A stretch of 64,000 bases of DNA from Paramyrothecium sp. XJ0827 (taxonomy: Eukaryota > Ascomycota > Sordariomycetes > Hypocreales > Stachybotryaceae). The notes under the pieces are model-generated. The model saw nothing but the letters and a program-made list of their open reading frames with translations, searched no databases and was not told the DNA's origin. Below are positions 44,604-55,600 of the stretch, piece after piece. Every line of letters starts with the position of its first letter. Position 1 is the stretch's first letter. The position numbers were made by a program, and so were the translations under genes. The stretch spans positions 5,518,001 to 5,582,000 of the forward strand of contig JAJFPB010000003.1 of NCBI GenBank assembly GCA_020881915.1, written 5' to 3'.

Positions 44604-47018
44604 ACAATAGTAGGACAGTGGACTGGGCCAAGATAATAGAGTTAAGCTTAAATAAGATGAAGACATTAGTAAGAGCATGGGAACTGGGGTTTTCACATAG
44701 AACACGCTATTATATTATAATTCAAGATTTGATTTAAAAAGCAAGTCTCACAATGGTTCAGGGCTCCTTGAGTCCTTCGCAGTTGCAATAATCCGAATCT
44801 CGGCGCGACATCCGATCAAGAATCTGATGCAGGACATAATCAGAAACGGACGCAGGATTCAAGGAAGAATCGATATGGAACGATAGATGAGTCGCAGCTC
44901 CCCACTCGCGAGATACTTCACCACATTACACAATACGCTATACGCGATTTGTCCCATCCTTAGGACGCGTAGCGTGCATTTCAGATCTCAGGATCCACCT
45001 TTACATCCGTTTGTTGACCTTCCTGTTCCCTTCCCAGAACCACTAAACAATAGGTAAATGACTCGCCGATCAGCGGGGATGGAAACGCTGACTGTAGAAT
45101 TATCTTGAACTCGGCAACAGTGATCCCTTTTCGGCTCTGAATACACACCGGACCCACGACTTTGTTTCCCAGGCTGGACGTGGCTGGTCTGGACGTTGAG
45201 GAAACTTTTCGTGGAGTGTGGACTCTTACGACACCCCATGACTTGTATTTATTGAGAGTCCTCGATTCCGATCTCTTAATCAGGTCGAAAATGATCACAT
45301 TCATACGGCCCGTGTAAAGTTCCAGGATGGGGCGATTTCGACATATAGCTCTAGTTGGAGAGATATTTGCGATAAGATTAACAATATGTTTGTGTTTCGG
45401 CTCTTGAGGTCCCAAATTGGAAATTCTATCCCGGATTCTAGCTACGTTGCTGAAAGGAAGCATGCTATGACTTACATTTGCGACTATTTGCAATTAAATG
45501 TAGTAATCCCGTTATGATCACCACCTAGGAATGCAAGGCTTTTCGACGACGAAACGTGGATAAATTCACAGGCAGTGGAGCTTGGGCAAGGATTGGTCCT
45601 ATTGTGGTTTAAAGAGCGGCTGTTGACCTGAGGTAGGAGTAGTAACTTTGATACCGTCTCTGGCAGGATGTAAGTTGAGGCTTCGGGAAGAGGTGATTAT
45701 TGATGAATCCTACACGGTACAATGCTCTCTTAGTTCGCTGTTGACAGCGTCCAAATTCATGGTTTGATTTCACTGTCATTGGGCACCTAGCTAAGGAATG
45801 GACTGTAACGGCTTGCCGCGTGGAAAGCTCGACAAGCAGCTCTCAGCTGTGTCTCAGCCTCTGCATTCTCGTAGAATTGTCTAAAGTTTAAGGGGTTCAA
45901 TGTAGGAACTTCCTCGCTAGGGTTGCACCACATTGGCAGGTCTAACCTCCTTTCCGGTACAGGTCACAGCACCCGCGGAGGGCGTGGTTGTCCCCTCTCC
46001 TAGTATCTAATGTTTCGGTATGGGGCTCACTCGATTCTTGGTTTCACAACATGGGAGGAAGTGACGTAATAGATAACCACCGAAAAGTTTAGTAAGTGGG
46101 CGCCTGATCTTAGAGAAGCCGTAAATTCTGCCACCTCCATCGGAGCCACTTCCAGTCGACAGCTTAGCCACAGCATTATATTAACTTTAATGCTTCTAGC
46201 CAACCCACTGCCCAAAATTCCCACAATCACAATTCACCTGCTGATCAAGGCACATTTCCAACTGCACTAATGGAGGAATATATACCGAGACAATCTTAAC
46301 GCATGGCCAATAAGCTGGCGAAAGCTCGGGCCGCGTCTGCAATGAAGGGTAGAGTCTATGGACGACAGGATTGACAATAAGTGCCGAGGAGCTTGCAGTC
46401 GGAGCAAGGGCGACATGTCAAGACAGCGCCGGTGTATGGAATTGGTATTTTGGTAACTCTTCGTGGAGATCCCGTGTCCAGAACCGGTGACCGGGCGAAT
46501 GGGTGGGCAGGCTCGGGATAATATTGAATATTGAGCCGAGTCTAATCAGAGACAGACTTAAAGGTCGGGAAAAACTACTTCAGTTGGTATACTATACAAT
46601 TGGCTCGGTTATTTAACCATGTCCACCGAATATCAAGGCAATTTCATCGGATGATTATACATCTCGTGCGCCGTATTTAGCCTCAAGGAGCGGGGATGAC
46701 GATCTGACAATCAATTGCCGATATACCCCAGACTTGGCTGCTGAATGCCGATTCACCATAGTCTTTAGTATCTTAAGTAAATAATTGTTCCCATCTGATT
46801 GGAGCGCTTTATATTGTAGTCATCATGCTTTTATAATCGAGGTCTTCTGACCCCGATGGCATAAAGCCGATGTTTTAGCCAAGAGAGGTGAGTTAACAGA
46901 ACTTGAGTTAGAACCTACATGTTTAAATAGCTTACCTCTTACTTCGGATAGAAATCCATGCCTCCCAAACGACGATACAAGCCAAGACCTCAACAAAGAA
47001 ACAGCTATTCCATAAACC
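44604..47018. other. 2.4-kb spacer, one weak ORF
   Basis: Between the tyrosinase and xylanase genes. The only sizeable frame is on the minus strand at 44981-45463 (listed separately). The remainder shows stops in all frames and no repeats I recognise. Confidence 0.45.
44981..45463 (-). CDS. Weak hypothetical ORF, 160 aa
   Basis: Open frame from the first ATG (45463, MLPFSNVARIRDR) to a stop at 44981. The protein is basic, without signal peptide, membrane span or motif that I know; a stretch ESRTLNKYKSWGVVRVHTPRKVSS is followed by a mixed hydrophobic tail. It may be an exon of a larger gene or chance. No neighbour offers context. Confidence 0.22.
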   Translation of the reverse strand: MLPFSNVARIRDRISNLGPQEPKHKHIVNLIANISPTRAICRNRPILELYTGRMNVIIFDLIKRSESRTLNKYKSWGVVRVHTPRKVSSTSRPATSSLGNKVVGPVCIQSRKGITVAEFKIILQSAFPSPLIGESFTYCLVVLGREQEGQQTDVKVDPEI

Positions 47019-47755
47019 ATGGTATCTTTCACTTCCATCCTCAGTATTGTCCTGGCACTCATCCCCGGTACCATTACAGCACCTAGTGGTAGCGACCTAG
47101 GATCGTCCGAGCCAAAAAGTCTCGCTACACGCCAGTATTACCCATGGCAGTGGTGGACTGAAGGACAGGGACAATTTAACTGTCAGCAGCAAGGAGGTGG
47201 ACGGTACTCTTGTTCATGGAATGGACAGTCTGGTGGAGGCATGGTAGCCGGCACCGGTTGGGGAGCAGGCAGAAAGTGGGTTGCGCATCAAGTTGTACTT
47301 GGAAACCTGCTGACATCAAAAGGACTGTGAGATACCAAGGCCAATACAATCCGAAGGGTCCTGGCTATCTCTCCCTATATGGATGGACCCGAAATCCTCT
47401 CATCGAATATTACATTGTTGAGTCATGGGACGTGCTTGCACCGGGGGAGCCCTGGACTTTGCGAGGCAATTTCACCTCTGACGGCGGCAACTACGCTCTT
47501 TATACCGCCCAGCGTGTGAACAAGCCGTCAATTGAAGGCACTAGGACTTTCACCCAGTACTTCTCGGTGCGCAGCGAGGCTGAGAAGAAAGTTGGCTCTG
47601 TCAGCGGCACAATCACTACAAGCAACCATTTTGATGCATGGGCTAGGCTGGGATATCGTCTTGGCAATTTCGAGCAGAGCATGTTCATGGTTACTGAGGC
47701 ATTTGCCAATGGAAACCAGTTACCTAGCGGAAGTAGCACTATTACGGTTAGCTAG
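47019..47755 (+). CDS. Secreted GH11 endo-1,4-beta-xylanase, 229 aa
   Basis: Two exons (47019-47275 and 47323-47755) joined across a 47-nt intron give a standard GH11 beta-jelly-roll enzyme. [21 protein letters not shown] is a signal peptide. Family marks are [35 protein letters not shown] with the nucleophile Glu in [13 protein letters not shown] (the thumb-region FWQ-like segment), and MFMVTEAF with the acid/base Glu. It hydrolyses internal bonds in xylan outside the cell. Without the intron the frame does not run through, so the splice is required; the sequence after it reads [19 protein letters not shown]. It has no carbohydrate-binding module. It precedes another plant-wall enzyme, a tannase/feruloyl esterase, by about 1.1 kb. 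Confidence 0.95.
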
Positions 47756-48845
47756 GCGTATTTGTTGTCTCTCTACCAATCCAAGTTGTACAAATGTTTT
47801 GGCAATGATATTTTAGCTAAATTAGCATATTACTTCCAGGTCTCCATGTATTGACTTGAATAGCATGGGCCATCTCAACGCGGGTGAGAACAAATCCAGA
47901 TCATACCTTTATGCATGTTGATGTCGAGTAGCCGGGGTTCGACATCTATATTGGCTTGTCTGCCTCGGAGATATTGGAACTGCGTCAAAGTAGGAATCAG
48001 GAACTGGTTCTAAGAATGTAAAATGGCGTTTTTTTACGGCGTAGGCATGTTTTCAGATGAGGAGATATCGTAAGAAAGGGAATAACTAAGAAATAGCACA
48101 AATGAATGCCAGACTAAAGGAGCATGCTGCAAGATTCACCCTTGTCAAGGATGCTTACTGATCTTGACACAGTTCAACGTCAATAGCTCTAAAACCACTT
48201 AGCCTAACTCACAAAGGTCTAACCACATCATGTTGGCACTTTTTCTAACGGGGTTGGCTACACCACCGTGCATTACGTCTGCTCATGTGGCAAGTTCTTA
48301 GTGCCTAAATCAACGTTCCATCGACCAAGGCTATGAAGCATTTTTCTTTTTCTTTTCGTCGTGGCTTCAGGATCTTTGAGAGCCAGTCTGCTGATCTGCA
48401 TACGAATGGGTTGTTCACCTTATCTCTTGTTAAGTCGAGACACTTGTGAAAGGTCTTGCAACAATTAATTGCAAACTGACTCAATGAAATCCCTCGGAAC
48501 TTACGGGGTAAATGACGGAGTTAATGGGTCAGTTCACCAACAGTTGGCGGACTTGCGGAGAGCCGCGCTCAAATGGGACTTTTGTGCTGACCTGCCAGGG
48601 TTGTCTGAAGTCCCTGGCTCGAGCAGAGTCGCGGAAATTCCGGATTTAGCATTCTGATTAAATGCCCATCCTGACAAGGTGCGCGAGGAAACTCGCCATT
48701 ATCTCGCTCCAGGAGTGCCAAGATATTTTTATTTGGGGGCGAGAGCGTCTCCAAAGCAATATAAGACACAGAAAGTTCCCGCACCAAGGTACAGAGCCAA
48801 GAGAAAGCATTCCACAACTCCACTCACCAACAGTTTCTTGGCAGC
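47756..48845. other. Intergenic, 1.1 kb
   Basis: Spacer between the xylanase and the esterase. No gene or repeat is recognised. It may contain an unseen first exon of the esterase, because the annotated esterase start lacks a signal peptide. Confidence 0.45.
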
Positions 48846-50530
48846 ATGTCTCATTTCAAGAGTTGCACCCCAGCCACCTTTTCGCCTTCAGTGTTCGGCG
48901 CGGAAATTCTTTCCGTTAGTGCCCAACTTGTTACCAATTTCAACTACGCGGTCCCATCCGCATTTCGATTCGTGGCGCCATCCGTCAGCCTCAACAATGC
49001 TTCATTCTGCAATGTCACCGTCACGTACACCCACCCAGGAACCAAGGATGAAGTGAATTTGGAAGCTTGGCTTCCGTTGGACAACTGGAACAAGCGTCTC
49101 CAGGCCGTCGGCGGTGGTGGCCTCATCGCAGGGCGCAGTCACGACTTGTCGTACCCGTCCATGGCTGGGGCTCTCTTTGACGGGTTCGCTGTTGTGAGTA
49201 CCGATGCCGGAGTTAGCAGAGAGGGGAATGTCAGTGATTGGGCTCTAAAAAGCCCTGGAAATGTCGATTGGAATAAACTGCAGAATTTTGCGCATGTGTC
49301 GCTCGGAGAACAGGTAGATGGCATGACAGCGATTAGCAGGCACATAAATTCTAACTTATTTGCAGGCCGTACTTGGAAAGTCGGTGCTGAAGAGCTTCTA
49401 TGGTCAATATCCGGATTTTTCATATTGGACCGGATGCTCCGGAGGCGGTAGACAGGGCCTGATGCTCGCTCAACGCTATCCCACAGCTTACGATGGAATT
49501 ATCGCTGCAGCCCCTGCTATATACTGGAATCAAGATGCGATAACTATTCAGTGGCCTCAGCAAATCATGAACGAAATTGGGGAATATCCTCCGGCGTGCG
49601 AATTTGAAGCCATCGCTGACGCAGCCGTCGCGGCTTGTGATGGTCTTGATGGGGTCGTCGATGGTATCATCACCAATGCGCAAGAATGTCTCGACTCTTT
49701 CGACCCGTTCAAGATAGTTGGAGAAACTATCAGCTGTAAGCAGAGGAACGGAACTCATCATGTGAGCAGCGGTGCCGCAACCATTGTCAATGCTACCTGG
49801 TATGGCATAACATCCGCGGAAGGCGAGGTTGTCTGGCACGGATACTCTCCTGGTAGTGATATTAGTGGCCAGACTCCCTTATATCAAGGTATCATAGGTA
49901 GCGCCATGACTAATTGCAGCCAAACACAGTGTTCCGGCATGCCGGTGCTCGGTTACCAGTGGATGCAGTACTTTTTGATCAAGGAGAATCCTTCGATAAA
50001 GCTCGGTAGTCTTTCCCGGTCTGAGTTTCTCGACTTTCTTCATCTCAGCATTCAACAGTATGAGTCAATCACAGGCACCAGCGACCCTGACCTGACACGA
50101 TTCCATAACGCGGGTGGGAAAATCATGGCCTACCACGGCATTGTGAGTTGCAGCTCCAGGCTGATCTGAAATAGGTCGGCGACTAACAGAGCACCTGCAG
50201 AACGACCAACTGCTTCCAATTGGAACCACTGAGCAGTACTTCAACGAAGTAGCAGAGATAGATCCAGATATTGACGACTTCTTCCGTTTTTACAAGGTTC
50301 CAGGTCTGGGCCACTGCTTTGGGGGTCGAAGTGGACAGCCCGAGCAAATGTTCCGTCAGCTGCGGGACTGGGTAGAGAAAGGTGAACCCCCAGGCAGCTC
50401 CCCAATTACTATTACGGCTTTGAACAACGAGGTGCACCATCGGATTTTATGTCCGTACCCTCAAGTGGCTCAATTTGATGATGGCTGTGGTGATGCATCG
50501 GATGCAAGCTGTTGGGCTTGCAAATCTTGA
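48846..50530 (+). CDS. Tannase/feruloyl esterase family protein, 524 aa
   Basis: Three exons (48846-49313, 49366-50142, 50201-50530) join in frame as LGEQ/AVLGKS and YHGI/NDQLLP. The protein is of the tannase/feruloyl esterase family: FCNVTVTYTHPG, EAWLPLDNWNKRLQAVGGGG, the nucleophile elbow TGCSGGGRQG, AAPAIYW, the acid Asp in HGINDQLLP, the catalytic His in VPGLGHCFGG, and the CGDASDASCWACKS end with family cysteines, including the vicinal pair that holds the triad. It cleaves ester bonds of gallate or ferulate in plant polyphenols. The N terminus MSHFKSCTPATFSPSVFG corresponds to the mature start of relatives, and no signal peptide precedes it in frame, so either a 5' exon is missed or the secretion signal was lost. 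The gene is otherwise intact. Confidence 0.9.
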
Positions 50531-51586
50531 CAATTAGCCTAGAGGTGGTTTTCCTTTAACTTGGTGTTAATACGGTAGCAACGGAGGAAAATGCCTCATG
50601 CAAGACTCTCCGGCGACGCAAAAGATCTATTTTGACCCAGGGACAGGTTGCTTGGACGCGGGACGATGTAGTGGGAGGAAATAAATGTCCATGTCATGAG
50701 CTTTTGTTGTCAGCTCTTCTCAATTCAACATCATCTCAACTATCTACGCCTTCCCTTTTTTTGTGGCTTGCCCCGCTAATGAGAATATGTAAACTCGCGG
50801 CATGGAGGTCGAAATGCCTTTATGGGACCGAAGTGTTCGGACATACTTGTTTATATCTCTGATCGGTTCCCGCTCCACACCACTGGTCTCTCGGTGATTT
50901 CGGCAAGGGCACAGCCTTGTCGAGAACAATACTGTCTTCGTCTTCTGGCATCACTGGCTAAGGTACAGCTCTATGTATGATAAGCGGGCTCCAATATGAA
51001 CCCAGTCCACTTCAATTCCAATGTCCTACCTAATCTTTGGCTTAAGTACGATAATTCATTTACCACAACCTAGATGTATTTAACTTACCCCAGTACGACG
51101 ACCTCGGTTATCTAAACCCCCACGCCACAGGTAGGTGCTACACCGCATTCATCGTGCACGCAACGCCATATTCTCACTATGATAGGCCCGAGGTTTGCCA
51201 ATGCTCGGCATCCTGATAAAGCGAAGCTAATATTGACATATTGACCTGTTTAGCATCAGGACCCTTGCTTGGTCCCCTCCCCTCTGTTTGCAAAATCTTA
51301 CTTCTTCGCTGAGGAAGTTAGAAGTACCTCAATCTACCCTCAATCTACAGGGAAGAACCCCTACATTAACCTTGACTAAGTTTCTAGGATTGTTCATGGC
51401 CTTGACCCACGGGCTTGCATGCTTTCCATGCTCAAACCATTCTTCTAGTGTAAAATGCAGATGGCCTAACTGTAGCTATGAGATTTGGAATATATCCGCT
51501 CAACAGGTCCTTCATTGCCTTGTTACCTGTGTTTCTATAGTACAAGTGTTTGCGTTTTAAATCGACTCCTGCCTACGCACATTATC
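50531..51586. other. Intergenic, 1.1 kb
   Basis: Upstream of the small secreted protein gene. Small frames at 50632-50862 and 51288-51560 have no supporting features. Confidence 0.4.
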
Positions 51587-52351
51587 ATGCCTTCACTTCA
51601 GAGACTCCTCCTGCTTGCCATGGCCGCGGCAGCCACGCAACTCCGGTCATCCAACAGACCTCGGGCAATATCGACTCCTCCTGCTTGCCATGGCCGCGGC
51701 AGCCACGCAACTCCGGTCATCCAACAGACCTCGGGCAATATCGACTCCTCCTTTCCTAAAGCACCCAAGGGCGCTATCTACATCGGCAACATGACAGATG
51801 GCAAGATCCAAGCTTTGCTCGAAGAACACAAGGCTGAGGTAACCTTGGCGGAGCTAAAAGGCCAGATCGCCTCCGCCATGGAAGCCATGTCGACCGACAA
51901 GGAGACGTCGACTACAACTACGTCTAATCTCGAGGGGAATATGACCATCCTCAGCGGGCCATTTGACCAAGGCGTGTGTCCTGATCTGAACAAGCCATGG
52001 GACGTTCTACACACGCTCTAGATGGATACTATCCCTGCCCAGCCCTTTCCTATTCATGTCATTGACGAGTCGTGGAATGTCCGCGTCAATGACTGCAGTG
52101 AGTGCAAAAGAAGCGGGGATATGAGGCACCTTGGTGGCTGGGGTACTTGGGTTGCTTGCTGGGACTTCGACACGTGCGGCGGGCGGTTGCAGACTATGTG
52201 CGTCGACAGGGGTAATGCTCGGGCCCATCGCATAAGGATTGGCTACATGAAGAAATGCTGTTGGGCGCAAAATGATGGGCTAGGTACTTGCGGATTCATT
52301 CAGTCACGTGGAATTGAGTATCCAACTGAGGAAGTGGCTTGCAACTGGTAG
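51587..52351 (+). CDS. Small cysteine-rich secreted protein, with internal duplication
   Basis: ATG 51587 opens with MPSLQRLLLLAMAAAATQ, a signal peptide. The mature part begins near ATPVIQQTSGN and runs through an acidic/helical section (KIQALLEEHKAEVTLAELKG) to a C-terminal domain with about eight cysteines (VNDCSECKRSG, VACWDFDTCGG, KKCCWAQNDGLGTCG). A TAG at 52019-52021 interrupts the frame, but a 48-nt stretch 51974-52021 with GTGTGT donor and CTAG acceptor could be an intron that removes it in phase 0. The gene contains a perfect 70-bp tandem duplication near the start, listed separately. I do not recognise the family; size, secretion and cysteines fit an effector-like or defence-related secreted protein. 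If the TAG is not spliced out, the gene is truncated. Confidence 0.55.
51603..51742 (+). repeat. Perfect 70-bp tandem duplication inside a secreted-protein gene
   Basis: Two identical 70-base units (51603-51672 and 51673-51742), followed by the first ten bases of a third. The unit length is one more than a multiple of three, so the two copies are read in different frames: the first as the signal peptide, the second as the start of the mature protein. Confidence 0.95.
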
Positions 52352-52479
52352 GATCGCCTCTGATGCTTCGGACACCTAGCTGGCACTATTAATAGTGTGT
52401 AGAGCCCTGAGACATATTACCTCGATTCCACTAACCCGAATTTAGTTTACCGGTTATCACATAACACCGCTGGCATAAG

Positions 52480-53048
52480 TTGTACTCGTTGGCTAATGGT
52501 GTCGTACATGACCCGCAGCCAACTGTGGAAGGACGCATCCCAGCCAGCCATGCAGAGGGTAAGGTACTTTGACGTCAAATGCGCGGTTGTGCGCCTCCGC
52601 TCCGGCTTTGCTATCAAGATGGATGAAGGGCGGCCTAGCCTTCGGTCTTTTCCTTGGGCCACTTCTGCATCAGCAGAACCTCGTCCCGATCTGTAACCAA
52701 TTAGCTCCGTGTCATGGTGGGCCTTCGGATTTAGAATTGTTCATGGCAAAGACGGTATGAGACCCAGCGGCCGCCTTATTCAAGTTAGACCTGCCGTTGA
52801 GGCTAGCCTGGTATCAGGACAAGGTTAGCAAGTGAGACGTGAGTTGTTCGGTATGGCCTTGTTGATCTTACCTCTACAATTTCGACTCCCCGCTTTGCGA
52901 GAGAAACAGCAATCGGCTTAGATGCATCGTGTGTTACTCCCCGCCGGTGAAAGATGGATGAGAGCCGGGGCGTGTCGTGTACATGATTAATAAGGGCGCT
53001 TCCCTGTTGGCCAGTTGCACCAAATACTGTCAACACTTTCGTCATCAT
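52480..53048 (-). pseudogene. NmrA-like pseudogene
   Basis: The minus-strand start at 53048 gives MTKVLTVFGATGQQGSAL, the Rossmann loop of an NmrA-like protein, through to AVSLAKRGVEIVE. An intact intron (gtaagat...gatacca/g, ending near 52803) leads to ASLNGRSNLNKAAAGSHTVFAMNN, which matches the family's second conserved block. After that the frame collapses: stops and shifts follow, with only scraps such as ADAEVAQGK recognisable, and the remaining two thirds of the protein cannot be followed. It differs in wording from the intact NmrA-like gene at 4743-5841, so it is a separate family member that decayed rather than a recent copy. Confidence 0.7.
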
Positions 53049-53675
53049 GATGGAGACAATGATTTGCGGATGGAGAGGATACACATGAGATGAAATTTGT
53101 CCAGCACATGCCCCCTGATTGAATCATAGAGCCGCATCGTCGCTAGGTGATGCTTGATGGAAGTCATCTAGAGCCCATCTCACTGGAAAAGGACATAGTC
53201 ATTCCTGGATGGCTCAGTCACCATATTCCGCATTTTCCCAAGCACACTTACCAGTTCCTTTAGTGTGAGGGAATGTGGGATCAATGGTAGACTTGTAATC
53301 ATGATGGCGACGGATTGTGACGTTGATGTCTGCTCCATACCTCCGGCTCAATCAAGGGGGCTTCTCACAGCGTGACGCCTTACTGCTCGCGTGAGGGTTT
53401 CGTTTGTTTGGTCACCCTCCTATGTGTGAAGCATAGATAATGTTATCACTCATCCTCATGTACGTCTCGGCGATCGTCTTGGGAATGATGATTTTGTATA
53501 CGTGTCTGAGAAAACATACTGGTGCTCATGTAGAGAGGTTTGAAATTTCAGTAATGGTTCTAGTCTCACGACAGCACAAATTACAGAGCCTACTTGAAGA
53601 GCTATAGGTTAGCCAGAGTGAGAGGCATTTACCTAATCCACAATTACAGCATGTCTCGTCCCCTCGTCCGCCTGC
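53049..53675. other. Intergenic, 0.6 kb
   Basis: No frame, repeat or RNA gene that I can support. Confidence 0.4.
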
Positions 53676-54612
53676 TTAGGCCTCATCTGGAACCTCGGCG
53701 GAAAGCTTCGGAAGTGTATCGTTCCTAGGAGGTGCCAGCCTATTGCCGCCGTTGTGATCCCTCAGCTCGACACAGTAATACTGATCGAACCACTCATCCA
53801 GGCGCTCGGGAAGGAAGTTCTCGCCGGGCACGTCTGGGCCAGGACCGAAGCGGATGCGGCAGGGGCTCGACTGCGCGGCGTCGATGCCGCGGTAGTCCTT
53901 GTCCTGGGCCAAGACGTGGATCACGGGCAGGTTCCACGTGCACTCGGGCAGGCACTTCGACTTATCCGGGGCCCTGCACTTGTCGTCCTTGCGGCCGTCG
54001 TAGGCCGACAGCGTCGAGTCGTAGTTGTGGGATGCCTCGCCGAAGTACTTGTTCCGGTTTTTCTGGCAGTCTTCGGCATTGCTAAAGACCGCCTCCCAGT
54101 CTATGCTCGTATCCTTCTCGAGGAAATCTTTCTTGTCGTCGTCAACGGGAATTGAGTACTGCGAACGCCAATTGTTGCTGGTGCGGGGATCGCCGCCACC
54201 ATTCTGATGCTCCAGTGTATAGCACATGTTCGAGATCTAGCGGCCGGTGTTCATCCCCTTGCACTGCTCCTCGCCTACGTAACCGTCCTTGATGATGTAG
54301 TAGTTGCCCTCGCCGAGAGCAAAGTTGGTGGTGAACTGCTTGAATGTGCGGTCCATCTCCGCCTTCAGGTCCTCAGCCGCGATGTTACTATAAACCCAGT
54401 ACCGGTCGTGGAAGAAGTTGACAATGCGGTCGATGTTGCCCGAGCCAACAGAGCCTTGGAACAGGGCCATTAGCCAGTCCTGGACGTCCCCCGTGACAAA
54501 TATCTCGTATGGCAGCGTGTTTAGGGCGGAGATGTACTTATTCCAGATGGTGTTGAGCGCCTTGCCTACGTCCTGCTCCTCTTCCTCGGCTTCGACATCG
54601 GCAGTGGACCAT
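53676..54612 (-). pseudogene. C-terminal fragment of a large secreted-type protein, cut by a LINE
   Basis: A well-conserved, GC-rich coding stretch on the minus strand begins abruptly near 54612 (ADVEAEEEEQDVGKALNTIW) and continues through LPYEIFVTGDVQDWLMALFQ, FHDRYWVYSNIAAEDLKAEMD, CRAPDKSKCLPECTWNLP and CRIRFGPGPDVPGENFLPERLDEWFDQYYCVEL. The even cysteine spacing suggests an extracellular protein; resemblance to the C-terminal region of large fungal class V chitinases is possible but unsure. A TAG at 54237-54239 interrupts it in frame (a CAG-to-TAG type change). The N-terminal part is missing and is replaced exactly there by LINE sequence on the other strand. This is a relic, not a working gene. 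Confidence 0.6.
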
Positions 54613-55600
54613 CATGACGAGCAGCCGGTCGGGACTGCAGGTGATCGCGCAGCCCCGACAGCAGTCAGGACAATGTACCGTCCAGGCGATCCACAGACAT
54701 GCCGAACGACTCCGGAAGAATGGCAACATCGTCAAGGTGCTGTGGGTGCCGTCTGGAGCCGAAGGTTTTACCATGGGTAGCGGGGCAAAGGTAGAAGCTC
54801 GAAGAGCCGCACGAGGTACACGCAGAGCGGAGGAAGCAACGTACCAAGCTCGCTCCACGCGGATAAGATTAGCGATCACACAGCTGCAGCGGCATACAAC
54901 CCTGCCCGATAGGGTCGGAAAGTACTCGAAGCGAATCGACAAAGCATTACCAGGCACACACATACGCTCCCTCTATGACGGACTAAAGCGATGCGAAGCG
55001 GACGTCCTAGCCCAGCTTCGCACGGGAATGGCTAGAATCAACAGCTACTTGCACAGGATTGGAGCTGCGGAGTCGGACATGTGTAGCTGCGGACAAGCCG
55101 CAGAAACAATGAAACACTTCTTATTTCAATGCTTAAAGTAGGGCACACAGCGAGAAGGCATGCGACGGGTTGGACAGACAAAGATAGGAAAACCTCTCAT
55201 TCTTTTTGGGAGGAAAGGCAGAATCAGGCGGGCCAAAATGGGCACCAGACCTGCCGGCGGTACGGGCGGCGATCAAGTTCGCCATGGACACCAAGAGACT
55301 AGATGCAAACCAGATCGGATAGTATACTAACCACAACAGGGGCCAAACGCGGCGATACTAACACTAAACAGCCTCCAATTGGTAGACCACGCTTCAGCTG
55401 CTGAAGATAGGATGCTGAACACTTGGAGAAAGTGGCCTTCAAGCAGGCCTGCCAGATCAGAGTCAAGCGAGGCAAGAGCAATCAGCGGACGAGGAAGAAA
55501 TGTAGGGCTTTGGGTGACTCGACCAATCGTTAGAACCAAAATTAGTTTAGCGTTGTGGTCCTACGAGGCGTAGCCCTCCCGGACGTAATAAATATCTATC
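54613..55600 (+). mobile_element. 5'-truncated Tad-like LINE (non-LTR retrotransposon)
   Basis: The plus strand carries the end of a LINE ORF2: an RNase H tail reading SRSGLQVIAQPRQQSGQ, VQAIHRHAERLRKNGNIVKV and LWVPSGAEG, then the C-terminal region with ALPGTHIRSLYDGLKRCEA, LAQLRTGMARINSYLHRIGAAE and the zinc-binding CSCGQAAETMKHFLFQC, which are typical of Tad1-type elements in filamentous fungi. A one-base shift near 55139 is needed to continue to FFLGGKAESGGPKWAPD and DTKRLDANQIG at 55321. The 3' untranslated part probably ends around 55600 near an AATAAAT; no poly-A tail or target duplication was found. The 5' end lies at the break in the neighbouring gene. Base composition is normal, so it was not hit by RIP. 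Confidence 0.8.
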
